Shown in pieces: positions 20,251 through 28,769 of a stretch of DNA of 64,000 nucleotides; the first letter of the stretch is position 1; each line of letters opens with the position of its first letter. This DNA comes from Aquiluna sp. (GTDB lineage Bacteria; Actinomycetota; Actinomycetes; Actinomycetales; Microbacteriaceae). Both the position numbers and the translations under genes were made by a program. Location: NCBI GenBank assembly GCA_028822985.1, contig JAPKCK010000003.1, positions 1-64,000 of the forward strand. The letters run 5' to 3'. Under the pieces are notes generated by a model. The model did no database searches. It was not told the origin of the DNA and saw nothing but the letters and a program-made list of their open reading frames with translations.

Positions 20251-21435
20251 ATGAATCAGTTCCTGCAGGCGGCGGCAACACCCGAGACCTCAGCACAGCT
20301 TGCTGAGATTGGTGCGGCCCTGTTGGTCCTTGGTTTGGTTGCTTTTTTGGCCAACAAGATGAAGTTCTCGGTAGTGCCCCTTTATTTGATGATAGGACTT
20401 GCTCTTGGCAACGGAGGGTTCATTCCTCTTTCGCTAAGCGAAGAGTTTTTAGTTACCGGCGCTCAAATCGGAGCGATCATGCTCCTGTTGCTCCTGGGAC
20501 TTGAGTATTCGGCGTATGACTTGGCCAAGTCATTCAAAGAGCGCAAAAGTGCCGGTGTGATTGACGTTGTCGCGAATGCCACTCCCGGTTTCCTGATTGG
20601 CTTTTTGTTGGGCTGGGGCATCCCTGGTGCACTAGCGCTCGCCGGAATTACTTATGTGTCTTCCTCGGGTATTGCAGCTCAGCTCATCAAAGAAATGGGC
20701 TTTAGGAAGTCGGAAGTTTCCAAGCGCGCCATCGGTGTATTGGTATTCGAGGATTTGGCTCTGGCCCCTTACCTCCCGCTGCTTTCCGCCGTTATTACTG
20801 GGGTCAGCGTCTGGAACGGCCTACTAACAGTCGGACTAGCCTTGGCTATCACCGGCCTGGTGATCCTCGTGAGCTTCAAGGGCTCTTCTAGATTTCAGAA
20901 GTTTCTCGACCCGAACGAGCCTGGCGGGTTGCTGCTCACAGTTTTTGGTACGGCACTTTTGGCGGCTGGCTTAGCCGATCTTGTTGGCTTTTCGGGAGTT
21001 GTTGCCGCTTTCTTGATCGGGCTGTTGTTGACCGGTGAAGTAGCTGAAGCAGCAAGGTCCAGACTGATGCCGCTTAGAGATATTTTCGCAGCGATTTTCT
21101 TTTTGTTTTTTGGCATCACAATCAACCCGGCGGAGTTGCCAGCGGTGCTGCCACTCGCGTTGGTGCTAACGGCGGTTGGCGTCGCGGGAAAATACGTTGT
21201 TGGGCGATGGGTGACGCGCGACCTGACGGACCGGTTGGCGGTCTGGCGCACAACTGCGTTCCTTATCCCGCGCGGCGAGTTCTCAATCGTGATAGCCGCT
21301 CTGGCGGCACCTGCGGTACTGAGCGTTAATCTCCCAGCGCTTACTCTCGCGTACGTCATTCTTACCGCTTTTACTGCATCTATGATTTTGCGGCTTACTC
21401 GCCCCAAGTTAAATGCCAAGTTGGGCAAGAAGTAG
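20251..21435 (+). CDS. CPA2-family cation:proton antiporter (KefB-like transporter domain)
   Basis: A 394-residue membrane protein with about twelve helices and no C-terminal TrkA-N or TrkA-C regulatory domain. ASSSGIAAQLIKEMGF-like sequence near residue 140 and GVLVFEDLALAPYLPLL near 162-178 are the conserved sodium/potassium-proton exchange regions, the latter with the ion-coupling Glu-Asp pair. It exchanges Na+ or K+ for protons. It is followed by an 11-base gap and a DUF1648-type membrane gene. Confidence 0.87.
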   Translation: MNQFLQAAATPETSAQLAEIGAALLVLGLVAFLANKMKFSVVPLYLMIGLALGNGGFIPLSLSEEFLVTGAQIGAIMLLLLLGLEYSAYDLAKSFKERKSAGVIDVVANATPGFLIGFLLGWGIPGALALAGITYVSSSGIAAQLIKEMGFRKSEVSKRAIGVLVFEDLALAPYLPLLSAVITGVSVWNGLLTVGLALAITGLVILVSFKGSSRFQKFLDPNEPGGLLLTVFGTALLAAGLADLVGFSGVVAAFLIGLLLTGEVAEAARSRLMPLRDIFAAIFFLFFGITINPAELPAVLPLALVLTAVGVAGKYVVGRWVTRDLTDRLAVWRTTAFLIPRGEFSIVIAALAAPAVLSVNLPALTLAYVILTAFTASMILRLTRPKLNAKLGKK

Positions 21436-21445
21436 ATTGAGAAAC

Positions 21446-22144
21446 ATGACCTCGACACGATTGGCAATCTATCTAATAGCCCCGGTTTTAACAATTGCAT
21501 TTATTGTCGGAAGTTTTTCCCTGGGGTCAGCTGGATTACTCCCGGACCCCGTCGCGATCCACTGGGGCGTAAGCGGACAAGCTGATCAATTTTTGGACCT
21601 CAACAGCTATTTGTGGCTAGTTACGATCAGTTTTGTGTCCTATTTGTCTGGCCTTGTTGCACTCGAGACCTCAGGAGATACGGCAAAGTTACTCAAGCCT
21701 CTGATGAAGTCGCTTTTAGTCGGTCTGTTTTTCTTCATTCTTCTGGTTGTGACCGCTACCACCATGCTCCAGGCGGGCCTAGATACCAACGAAAGTCTGT
21801 TTATTGGTCAGTGGTTTCTCTTGGTTCTTATTCCAGTTGTGATCATGGTTTGGTTATTCTCGGCTAAGCCCAGTTTGAGAGTTCGTGAAAACCTGGAGAT
21901 CGGACTTAGGGGGTTGGTTCTTCTGACAGTGCCTCTGAGCGCCATCGAGTCAGTCAGCCGGATAAACGTTCAAGCAAGAGACTATGGCGGCTGGGGCTTG
22001 CGTTACGCGTCAAACACTCTTGCCTTTATTCCAAGTTCGGGAGCTGCGATTTTGATAAAACTCGACTGGGGTGAGGCCATCGCGGTCAGAATGGATAACC
22101 CAGAGGACTTTGTTGCCAGTTACCAATTAGAGACAGCGGGATAG
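21446..22144 (+). CDS. DUF1648-domain membrane protein
   Basis: A 232-residue protein with about five predicted membrane helices. The N-terminal part contains PVAIHWGVSGQAD, the signature of the DUF1648 domain also seen in SdpI-type immunity proteins and in actinobacterial membrane proteins. I choose ATG 21446, after the antiporter stop, over the frame opening at 21413, which would overlap that gene. Function is unknown. Confidence 0.75.
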   Translation: MTSTRLAIYLIAPVLTIAFIVGSFSLGSAGLLPDPVAIHWGVSGQADQFLDLNSYLWLVTISFVSYLSGLVALETSGDTAKLLKPLMKSLLVGLFFFILLVVTATTMLQAGLDTNESLFIGQWFLLVLIPVVIMVWLFSAKPSLRVRENLEIGLRGLVLLTVPLSAIESVSRINVQARDYGGWGLRYASNTLAFIPSSGAAILIKLDWGEAIAVRMDNPEDFVASYQLETAG

Positions 22145-22145
22145 C

Positions 22146-22619
22146 ATGAAAATACACATAGCAACCGACCACGCAGGCATGGAATTGAGCGGATTTTTAG
22201 TCGATTCACTGACTGAACTTGGGCACGAAGTTGTCGACCACGGGCCTAAGGTTTACGACGCTTTGGATGATTACCCGGGGTTTTGTATCCAAGCTGCTTT
22301 GGCGGTTGCCAAAGACCGAGTCACTGGTCTGGAGGCTCTCGGAATCGTAATTGGCGGCAGTGGAAACGGCGAGCAAATGGCTGCCAATAAAGTAAAGGGC
22401 ATTCGGGCAGCACTCATTTGGAACCCGGAGACCGCGGAGCTTGCCAGGGACCATAATGACGCCAATGTTGCAGCAATTGGTGCCAGGCAGCACGACAACA
22501 TTGAAGTTCTTGAGCTAATAAAGACATTCATCACCCAGCCATTTTCAAATGATGAGCGCCACGTGCGACGGATTGGCAAACTGATGCAGTTTGAAAATAC
22601 CGGAGAGGTTATTTACTAA
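22146..22619 (+). CDS. rpiB: Ribose-5-phosphate isomerase B
   Basis: A 157-residue RpiB/LacA-family enzyme that interconverts ribose-5-phosphate and ribulose-5-phosphate in the pentose phosphate pathway. The opening MKIHIATDHAGMEL and GIVIGGSGNGEQMAANKVKGIRA, with the phosphate-binding loop, are conserved; the actinobacterial type has a Glu rather than a Cys as catalytic base in GSGNGEQ. It begins one base after the upstream stop. Its pairing with a nei-type glycosylase gene matches M. tuberculosis Rv2465c/Rv2464c. Confidence 0.94.
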   Translation: MKIHIATDHAGMELSGFLVDSLTELGHEVVDHGPKVYDALDDYPGFCIQAALAVAKDRVTGLEALGIVIGGSGNGEQMAANKVKGIRAALIWNPETAELARDHNDANVAAIGARQHDNIEVLELIKTFITQPFSNDERHVRRIGKLMQFENTGEVIY

Positions 22620-22623
22620 TCCG

Positions 22624-23418
22624 ATGCCAGAGGGACATACCGTTCACCGAACAGCAAGGCATTTTTCGAAACATTTCTTGGGGAAGCCGGTCGACCTGAC
22701 TTCTCCGCAAGGTCGCTTTACTGACTCGAAACTAGTGTCGGGTCAAGCACTTTTGACCAGCGAGGCTTTTGGTAAGCAGCTTTATCTTGGCTTTGAGAGC
22801 GCAACCGTGAGAATTCACCTGGGTATTTATGGCAAGTGGCGTTTTCGAGGCTTTGAGGATACCCCGCCCGAACCAGTAGGGCAGGTCCGAGCGAGATTTC
22901 TGAACGCCGACCAGGTTGCAGACGTCGTGGGCCCGACATCGTGCGAAGTACTTGATCAACTTCAGGTGTTGGCTAAACAATCGAAGCTAGGTCCAGATCC
23001 TCTACGAATAGACCCGGGTGATCACGAGCTACAGCGCTTTCTCACAAGGGTGGCAGGCAGCAAAGTTGTAATCGGGCAATTGTTGATGGACCAAAGCGTA
23101 ATTGCTGGGGTCGGCAACGTTTATCGAGCCGAGTTACTTTTTCGCGCTGGCTTGAACCCATACACTCCGGGCCATTTGGTCGCATCAGAATTGGTTGCAG
23201 GTATTTGGTTTGATGCGGTGACACTAATGAGAATTGGCGTCAAGACCGGAATCATGTTGACAAGAGATGGGTATCTCAAGGGAAGACCCGCGATCTTAGA
23301 TCGATATTCTGTTTATAAACGCGAAGGCTTACCCTGTAGAAATTGCTCGACCCCTATTTCGATTCAGGTTCTGAATAGTAGGAAGCTGTACTGGTGTTCT
23401 CGTTGTCAAGGAGCCTAA
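22624..23418 (+). CDS. nei: Fpg/Nei-family DNA glycosylase/AP lyase
   Basis: A 264-residue base-excision repair enzyme. The start MPEGHTVHR supplies the catalytic Pro2 and Glu3 after methionine removal, which fixes the ATG at 22624 and excludes the longer frame. The middle has the helix-two-turn-helix DNA-binding region GVGNVYRAELLFRAGLNP, and a C4 zinc finger (CRNC...CSRC) closes the protein. The family excises oxidised pyrimidines and cleaves the AP site. It follows rpiB with a 4-base gap, so the two are cotranscribed. Confidence 0.92.
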   Translation: MPEGHTVHRTARHFSKHFLGKPVDLTSPQGRFTDSKLVSGQALLTSEAFGKQLYLGFESATVRIHLGIYGKWRFRGFEDTPPEPVGQVRARFLNADQVADVVGPTSCEVLDQLQVLAKQSKLGPDPLRIDPGDHELQRFLTRVAGSKVVIGQLLMDQSVIAGVGNVYRAELLFRAGLNPYTPGHLVASELVAGIWFDAVTLMRIGVKTGIMLTRDGYLKGRPAILDRYSVYKREGLPCRNCSTPISIQVLNSRKLYWCSRCQGA

Positions 23419-23444
23419 GACGCGACTCCACAAGTGTCTTTGAT

Positions 23445-23518
23445 TGGAGCGAGTGACGGGAATCGAACCCGCGTCATCAGTTTGGAAAACTGAGGCTCTA
23501 CCATTGAGCTACACTCGC
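23445..23518 (-). tRNA. tRNA-Gly (anticodon TCC), with encoded CCA
   Basis: Read on the minus strand, the acceptor stem GCGAGTG pairs with CACTCGC, the anticodon stem TCAGT/ACTGA encloses TTTCCAA (anticodon TCC), and the T arm contains GGTTCGATTCC. The discriminator T is followed by a genomically encoded CCA at 23445-23447, which the other two tRNAs in the window lack. It is divergent from tRNA-Pro, as upstream of tig in several actinobacteria. Confidence 0.95.
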
Positions 23519-23590
23519 GCATCTTTGTTAGACGAGACATCATTCTATGGGGTAGAGTGGTCGAGTTCGTGGCCTTTGGTCAAGAATGTT

Positions 23591-23664
23591 CGGGATGTAG
23601 CGCAGCTTGGTAGCGCATCTGTTTTGGGAACAGAGGGTCGCAGGTTCAAATCCTGTCATCCCGA
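23591..23664 (+). tRNA. tRNA-Pro (anticodon TGG)
   Basis: The acceptor stem CGGGATG at 23591-23597 pairs with CATCCCG at 23657-23663, with discriminator A at 23664. The anticodon stem TCTGT/ACAGA holds the loop TTTGGGA (anticodon TGG). The T arm contains GGTTCAAATCC. CCA is not encoded. The tig start lies 38 bases downstream, so the trigger factor mRNA may begin as a tRNA-Pro read-through transcript. Confidence 0.95.
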
Positions 23665-23702
23665 CAAATTGCTTGAAGAAAAACCCCAACCATGGAGATA
23701 AG

Positions 23703-24965
23703 TTGAAGACGACCGTTGAAAAACTGAGCCCGACCCGAGTAAAACTGACCATCGAAGTTGATCAGGCGGGATTCAAGCCCACACTGGACAAGGCCTACAA
23801 GTCGGTGGCTACACAGGTCAACATCCCGGGCTTCCGAAAGGGGAAGGTTCCTTCTTCTGTTCTGGATCAGCGCGTGGGTAAGGATTCGATCATCGCCCAG
23901 GCCATCAACGATGGCATGGACACCTTTTACCGAGAAGCACTCGTATCTGAAAAGCTCAAGCCACTCGGTACCCCTGAGGCGGATGTCAGCTCAGCGCCGA
24001 CCGCTGCTGAGATGGACAAACCCCTAATTATTTCTCTAGAGGTTGAAGTTCGCCCAGAGTTCAAGCTTCCTAGCTACAAAAACATTGCGGTGACTGTCGA
24101 GCCCGTCAAGGTTGCCAAAATGGACATCGAGACCGAGTTAGATGCGCTTCGCGCCCGGTTTGGGACCCTAAAGACAGTAGATAGGCCAGCTAAGTCTGGA
24201 GACTTCACCACAATCGACCTAACGGCGACGATGGACGGTAAGGACATCGACACTGCTCAGGACATTTCCTACGAAATAGGTTCCGGGCAGCTGCTTGACG
24301 GTATCGACGAGGCCCTAGAGACCCTCACGGCTGGCGAGACCACAACCTTTAGTTCAAAGCTTGTGGGCGGAGAAATGGCAGGACAGGCGGCCGAAGTATC
24401 CGTTACCCTAAAGGCCGTGAAGGAGCGAGAGCTGCCAAAAGCGGATGACGACTTCGCTCAGCTGGCCAGTGAGTTTGACACGTTAGCCGAACTTAAGAGG
24501 GACCTAGAAACCAAGCTTGCCGAGCAGCTTGGTCGCAAGCAAGTGCTACAAGCTAGGGACAAAATTGTTGAGGAACTTGTAGCCAAGGCTAAGATTCCGG
24601 TGTCCGATGTAGCTGTGAAGAAGGAAGTTGATTCTCACCTAGAAGGCGAAGGTCGTCTAGAAGACGAAGTTCACCGTAAGGAAGTCACCGCAGACTCTGA
24701 AAAAGGCTTCAAGACTCAGTTGCTACTAGATGCCATTGTCGATGCCGAGGAAATCAAGATTGAGGACCAGGAATTGATTGAGTACTTGGCGTTTACCTCC
24801 AGGAACTACCAGATGGAACCCAACCAGTTCATCGAACAGGTCGCTAGTTCTGGACAAGTCGCTTTTTACGCTGATGAGCTGAAAAGGCGCAAGGCCGTGG
24901 ACTTCTTGGTTGCACAGGCCGACATTACTGACACCAAGGGTGCAAAAGTTACCTACGAGGTCTAA
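23703..24965 (+). CDS. tig: Trigger factor, ribosome-associated chaperone/peptidyl-prolyl isomerase
   Basis: A 420-residue protein with three domains: an N-terminal ribosome-binding domain with the signature GFRKGKVP, a central FKBP-type isomerase domain, and the C-terminal chaperone arms. I choose TTG 23703 because GGAG lies five bases upstream and the residues MKTTVEKLSPTRVKLTIEV match the family start; the longer frame runs back through tRNA-Pro. It binds ribosomal protein L23 at the exit tunnel and helps nascent chains fold. It precedes clpP1P2 as in M. tuberculosis (Rv2462c, Rv2461c, Rv2460c). Confidence 0.95.
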   Translation: MKTTVEKLSPTRVKLTIEVDQAGFKPTLDKAYKSVATQVNIPGFRKGKVPSSVLDQRVGKDSIIAQAINDGMDTFYREALVSEKLKPLGTPEADVSSAPTAAEMDKPLIISLEVEVRPEFKLPSYKNIAVTVEPVKVAKMDIETELDALRARFGTLKTVDRPAKSGDFTTIDLTATMDGKDIDTAQDISYEIGSGQLLDGIDEALETLTAGETTTFSSKLVGGEMAGQAAEVSVTLKAVKERELPKADDDFAQLASEFDTLAELKRDLETKLAEQLGRKQVLQARDKIVEELVAKAKIPVSDVAVKKEVDSHLEGEGRLEDEVHRKEVTADSEKGFKTQLLLDAIVDAEEIKIEDQELIEYLAFTSRNYQMEPNQFIEQVASSGQVAFYADELKRRKAVDFLVAQADITDTKGAKVTYEV

Positions 24966-24976
24966 CGCCTAAGGCG
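24966..24976. promoter_or_regulatory. Candidate ClgR operator upstream of clpP1P2
   Basis: CGCCTAAGGCG is a perfect palindrome around its centre base and fits the CGC-Y-N-A-N-R-GCG core reported for ClgR, the actinobacterial activator of clpP1P2 and other protease genes; the flanking AAC also fits. It lies one base after the tig stop and 65 bases before clpP1, upstream of a possible TTGCTG-18 bp-TAGCTA promoter (25000-25029). ClgR itself is not encoded in this window. Confidence 0.5.
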
Positions 24977-25041
24977 AACAAGGGCACGCTGTTACAACTT
25001 TGCTGGTTATCGTAGTCACTACGTAGCTAAAGGAGATTTTA

Positions 25042-25623
25042 ATGGCAATGCCCCAAATGGAGCGAACAGGTGTTTTTGACAGACTGCTGAAAGACCGCAT
25101 TGTGTGGTTGGGTAGTGAAGTTAGGGACGAGAACGCTAACGAGATTTGCGCCAAGATTTTGCTACTAGCGGCAGAAGATTCTGAAAAAGATATCTTTTTG
25201 TATATCAATTCTCCGGGCGGTTCAATCACCGCAGGCATGGCTATCTACGACACCATGCAGTACGTTCCAAACGACATTGTCACGGTCGGCATTGGAATGG
25301 CTGCGTCTATGGGCCAGTTCTTGCTCTCTTCGGGTGCGAAGGGCAAGAGATATGCCACTCCGAACACCAGGGTTTTGCTCCACCAGCCAGCTGGTGGCTT
25401 CGGTGGAACTGCCTCGGACATTCAGACCCAGGCAGAGCTAATAATGTCGATGAAGAGACAGCTTGCAGCGATCACGGCACAGCAAACCGGAAAAACCGTT
25501 GAACAGGTAATGCTTGATGGAGATCGCGACCGATGGTTCACAGCCGCAGAAGCTCTCGAGTACGGTTTTATTGACCAAATACAAGAATTTGCTAGTCGCT
25601 CAACCGGCGTTGGAAAGGCCTAA
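25042..25623 (+). CDS. clpP1: ATP-dependent Clp protease proteolytic subunit 1
   Basis: A 193-residue serine protease subunit of the two-ring ClpP barrel. The catalytic Ser lies in [11 protein letters not shown], the His in [12 protein letters not shown], and the Asp further downstream. AAAGGAG precedes the ATG by seven bases. It forms an operon with clpP2 (2-base gap). In actinobacteria the two ClpP proteins form a mixed tetradecamer that degrades proteins fed by ClpX or ClpC. Confidence 0.94.
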   Translation: MAMPQMERTGVFDRLLKDRIVWLGSEVRDENANEICAKILLLAAEDSEKDIFLYINSPGGSITAGMAIYDTMQYVPNDIVTVGIGMAASMGQFLLSSGAKGKRYATPNTRVLLHQPAGGFGGTASDIQTQAELIMSMKRQLAAITAQQTGKTVEQVMLDGDRDRWFTAAEALEYGFIDQIQEFASRSTGVGKA

Positions 25624-25625
25624 TT

Positions 25626-26267
25626 ATGAGTTTCATCGAGACATCTCAGGGCCGCGTCGCGGCACCCAGTGCCAGGTACATCCTTCCTGAGTTTGAAGAG
25701 CGAACTTCTTATGGAATAAAGCGTCACAATCCTTATACAAAGTTATTCGAGGACCGCATCGTATTCTTGGGTGTCCAAGTTGATGACGCTTCCGCCGATG
25801 ACATCATGGCGCAACTTTTGGTTCTTGAGTCCCAAGACCCAGATAGAGACATCACCCTTTACATAAACTCTCCCGGTGGATCTTTCACAGCGTTGACCGC
25901 TATTTACGACACCATGCAGTACATAAAGCCTCAGATTCAAACAGTTTGCCTGGGTCAGGCAGCCTCTGCTGCAGCTGTCTTGCTTGCTGCCGGCGCCAAC
26001 GGCAAGCGCCTTGCCTTGCCTAACGCCCGAATTCTGATTCACCAGCCTTCTTCTGGAGGCGGAGGACAGGGTCAAGCTTCTGACATAGAGATTCAAGCCA
26101 AGGAAATCATGCGCATGCGTGACTGGCTTGAATTTACGTTGAGCCATCACTCAGGAAAGAGCTTGGAGCAGGTCAACAAGGATATCGACCGAGACAAGAT
26201 CTTAACTGCCCAGGAGGCAATGGAGTACGGCTTGATAGATCAGGTGCTGTCTTCTAGAAAGCTCTAG
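25626..26267 (+). CDS. clpP2: ATP-dependent Clp protease proteolytic subunit 2
   Basis: A 213-residue ClpP paralogue with an N-terminal extension of about 30 residues relative to ClpP1. The catalytic Ser is in [15 protein letters not shown] and the His in [13 protein letters not shown]. It partners ClpP1 in the mixed ClpP1P2 barrel. clpX follows after 56 bases. Confidence 0.94.
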   Translation: MSFIETSQGRVAAPSARYILPEFEERTSYGIKRHNPYTKLFEDRIVFLGVQVDDASADDIMAQLLVLESQDPDRDITLYINSPGGSFTALTAIYDTMQYIKPQIQTVCLGQAASAAAVLLAAGANGKRLALPNARILIHQPSSGGGGQGQASDIEIQAKEIMRMRDWLEFTLSHHSGKSLEQVNKDIDRDKILTAQEAMEYGLIDQVLSSRKL

Positions 26268-26323
26268 TGCTCTTTGGCGAGTGGCGCGGCAAAAATGTCG
26301 GCCATTCGCTATAGGGTTCTGTC

Positions 26324-27598
26324 ATGACACTATCTGAGACCAGCGAGCTTCTGAAGTGCACATTTTGTGCCAAGAGCCAGAAGCAAGTGCGCAAATTAAT
26401 CGCTGGCCCCGCTGTGTACATTTGCGATGAGTGTATTGAGCTTTGTAATGAAATCATTGAAGAGGAACTAGGGCATAACGTCTCCAATGACTTGGAGTCA
26501 ATGGAGCTCCCCAACCCCAAGGAAATCAAGGGGTTCCTCGATGAATACGTTATCGGTCAAGATGGCGCCAAGAAGCAGCTGGCGGTAGCGGTCTATAACC
26601 ACTACAAGCGGATTAGGTCAACGGGCACACTAACGGCTGCGGGCAAGCAGCACGACGACATAGAGATCGCCAAGTCCAACATTCTGATGATTGGTCCAAC
26701 CGGTTGTGGAAAAACTTATCTTGCACAGACTCTCGCGAAGCGCCTGAACGTCCCGTTTGCGGTTGCTGACGCTACTGCGCTTACCGAGGCGGGTTACGTG
26801 GGCGAGGATGTCGAGAACATACTCTTGAAGCTGCTCCAAGCTGCGGATAACGATCCCAAACGGGCTGAAACTGGAATTATTTACATTGACGAAATTGATA
26901 AAATTTCAAGAAAATCTGAGAATCCATCCATCACTCGAGACGTCTCTGGAGAGGGTGTCCAGCAGGCCTTGCTGAAAATCCTTGAGGGTACAGTCGCTTC
27001 CATCCCGCCCCAGGGCGGAAGGAAGCATCCTCAACAGGAGTTCATCCAGCTCGATACCACCAACGTGCTATTTATAGTTGCGGGAGCTTTTTCCGGCCTC
27101 GAGACGATAGTTTCGGAGCGAACTGGCAAGAAGGGCATTGGCTTTGGTGCCGAGCTAAAACAGAAGAACGACGGTGTGGACATTTACAGGCAGGTTCAGC
27201 CAGAAGACCTTCGTAAATTTGGTCTGATCCCAGAATTTATTGGCAGGCTTCCGGTAATTGCGACCGTGGAGGAGCTTGACAAGTCCGCTCTCATTAAGAT
27301 CCTTACCGAACCGAAGAACGCTCTCATAAAGCAGTACCAGCGAATGTTCGAGATTGATGGGTTCGACCTTGAATTCGAGGCCGGCGCTATTGAGCACATT
27401 GCCGAGTCCGCGCTTGAGCGCCAGACCGGTGCCAGGGGTCTAAGGGCAATTCTGGAAGAGCTGCTCGGTCCGATAATGTACGAGCTTCCCGGAAGCGACA
27501 GCACTGGCATCGTCATGATCACAGAGGAAGTCGCCAAGACAGGATCAATCCCGGAGATACAGCCACATCGGAAGCCACTTCAAGACAAGTCCGCTTAG
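26324..27598 (+). CDS. clpX: ATP-dependent Clp protease ATP-binding subunit ClpX
   Basis: A 424-residue AAA+ unfoldase. The N-terminal C4 zinc-binding domain (LKCTFCAKS, then [10 protein letters not shown]) is intact, followed by Walker A GPTGCGKT near residue 125, the pore loop GYVGEDVE, Walker [10 protein letters not shown] and the C-terminal small domain. The IGF-type loop that docks into ClpP is near IGFGAELK. It unfolds tagged substrates for ClpP1P2 just upstream. Confidence 0.95.
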   Translation: MTLSETSELLKCTFCAKSQKQVRKLIAGPAVYICDECIELCNEIIEEELGHNVSNDLESMELPNPKEIKGFLDEYVIGQDGAKKQLAVAVYNHYKRIRSTGTLTAAGKQHDDIEIAKSNILMIGPTGCGKTYLAQTLAKRLNVPFAVADATALTEAGYVGEDVENILLKLLQAADNDPKRAETGIIYIDEIDKISRKSENPSITRDVSGEGVQQALLKILEGTVASIPPQGGRKHPQQEFIQLDTTNVLFIVAGAFSGLETIVSERTGKKGIGFGAELKQKNDGVDIYRQVQPEDLRKFGLIPEFIGRLPVIATVEELDKSALIKILTEPKNALIKQYQRMFEIDGFDLEFEAGAIEHIAESALERQTGARGLRAILEELLGPIMYELPGSDSTGIVMITEEVAKTGSIPEIQPHRKPLQDKSA

Positions 27599-27617
27599 CG
27601 AACACCCACCGCTCCCC

Positions 27618-28769
27618 ATGAAAAACGCGGCAATCACGCCCTACCTTGCTGGCACAGTAGCCTCCACTACCGGATCAATCGCAACGTTCGGAATAGCAAT
27701 TGCTGGCCTAAGTGCCATGGGAGCTAGCCAAAGCCAGACTGCAACCGCAATTGTGGCAATGCTTGTGGGTTACGGAGTGCTGTCGATTGGCCTAAGTATT
27801 TGGCTCAAAATGCCAATTAGCATTGTCTGGTCCACACCTGGTGCGGCATTTTTGGCCACCAGTTCGGGGCTCGGGGTTGAGTTCCAGACGGCTGTCGGAG
27901 CGTTTATTGTCAGCAGCTTGCTGGTCGTTCTTACCGGCGCGTGGCCCGCGCTTAGTCGGCTAATTGCCAAAATTCCCCCTCAGATATCGGCCGCGATGTT
28001 GGCGGGCGTTATTTTCCCGTTTGTCGCCGCCACAGTGCACTCAAGCGTTAATTTCCCGACATTGATAATTCCAGTAATCGTTATTTGGCTCATGCTCAAT
28101 CGGCTGCTTCCGCTTTGGGCTTCACCGATTGCGATTGTTATCGGCTTTGCGTTGATTGCCGTGAGTCAAGAAGCCAAGAGCTTCGAGGTCTTATCATTCT
28201 GGCCAAGCCTAGAAATGATTTCTCCCGTATTTGATATCGGCGTAATAGTCGCAATTGGAATTCCGCTTTATTTGATCAGCATGGCCTCGCAGAATCTTCC
28301 GGGCTTAGCCATAATGAGCGCGTTAGGTTATCCGCTGCCGACCTCCAAAATCTTCGTTGCCACTGGTATTGGATCAGTCATGACTTCGTTATTTGGGGGC
28401 TTCGGGTTGAATCTAGCCGCCATCACCGCGGCGTTGAATGCCGACGAGGGAGCCGGCAAGGAGCCGTCAAAGCGCTGGAAGGCGGCGGCCTGGGGCGGGG
28501 TTGTTTATCTAATTTTCGCGCTTTTCGCTTCTGTCTTTGCAGCCTTTGTGTTGGCGGTTCCAAGGGAGCTACTTTTAGCGCTGGCCGGCCTCGCGCTGAT
28601 AAAGACTTTTGCGTCGTCTCTGAGAACCGCGGTAAGCGATGAATCCACGAGGCTCGCGGGCGTCGTCACATTCGCAATAGGAGCAGCTGGAATATCTGTG
28701 TTTGGCATCGGCGGAGCCTTCTGGGCACTCGTCTCTGGGATTCTTGTTTGGTCTATCAGAACGCGCTAG
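27618..28769 (+). CDS. BenE-family benzoate/proton symporter-like transporter
   Basis: A 383-residue membrane protein with about twelve predicted helices and the BenE family pattern: an N-terminal GIAIAGLSAMG repeat, SIVWSTPGAAFLATS, and a C-terminal GIGGAFWALVSGILVW helix. BenE members import benzoate or similar aromatic acids with protons. No aromatic catabolic gene is nearby, so the substrate here is unknown. It lies between clpX and valS and converges on valS with a four-base overlap of the stops. Confidence 0.8.
   Translation: MKNAAITPYLAGTVASTTGSIATFGIAIAGLSAMGASQSQTATAIVAMLVGYGVLSIGLSIWLKMPISIVWSTPGAAFLATSSGLGVEFQTAVGAFIVSSLLVVLTGAWPALSRLIAKIPPQISAAMLAGVIFPFVAATVHSSVNFPTLIIPVIVIWLMLNRLLPLWASPIAIVIGFALIAVSQEAKSFEVLSFWPSLEMISPVFDIGVIVAIGIPLYLISMASQNLPGLAIMSALGYPLPTSKIFVATGIGSVMTSLFGGFGLNLAAITAALNADEGAGKEPSKRWKAAAWGGVVYLIFALFASVFAAFVLAVPRELLLALAGLALIKTFASSLRTAVSDESTRLAGVVTFAIGAAGISVFGIGGAFWALVSGILVWSIRTR

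Noticed and set aside
20895..21500. 201-codon minus-strand ORF inside the antiporter gene
   Set aside because: It is a shadow of the well-supported membrane transporter; its composition is low-complexity Ser/Thr/Ala/Pro.
23444..23701. 85-codon ORF over the tRNA-Gly/tRNA-Pro region
   Set aside because: It is a translation of tRNA sequence, a common artefact.
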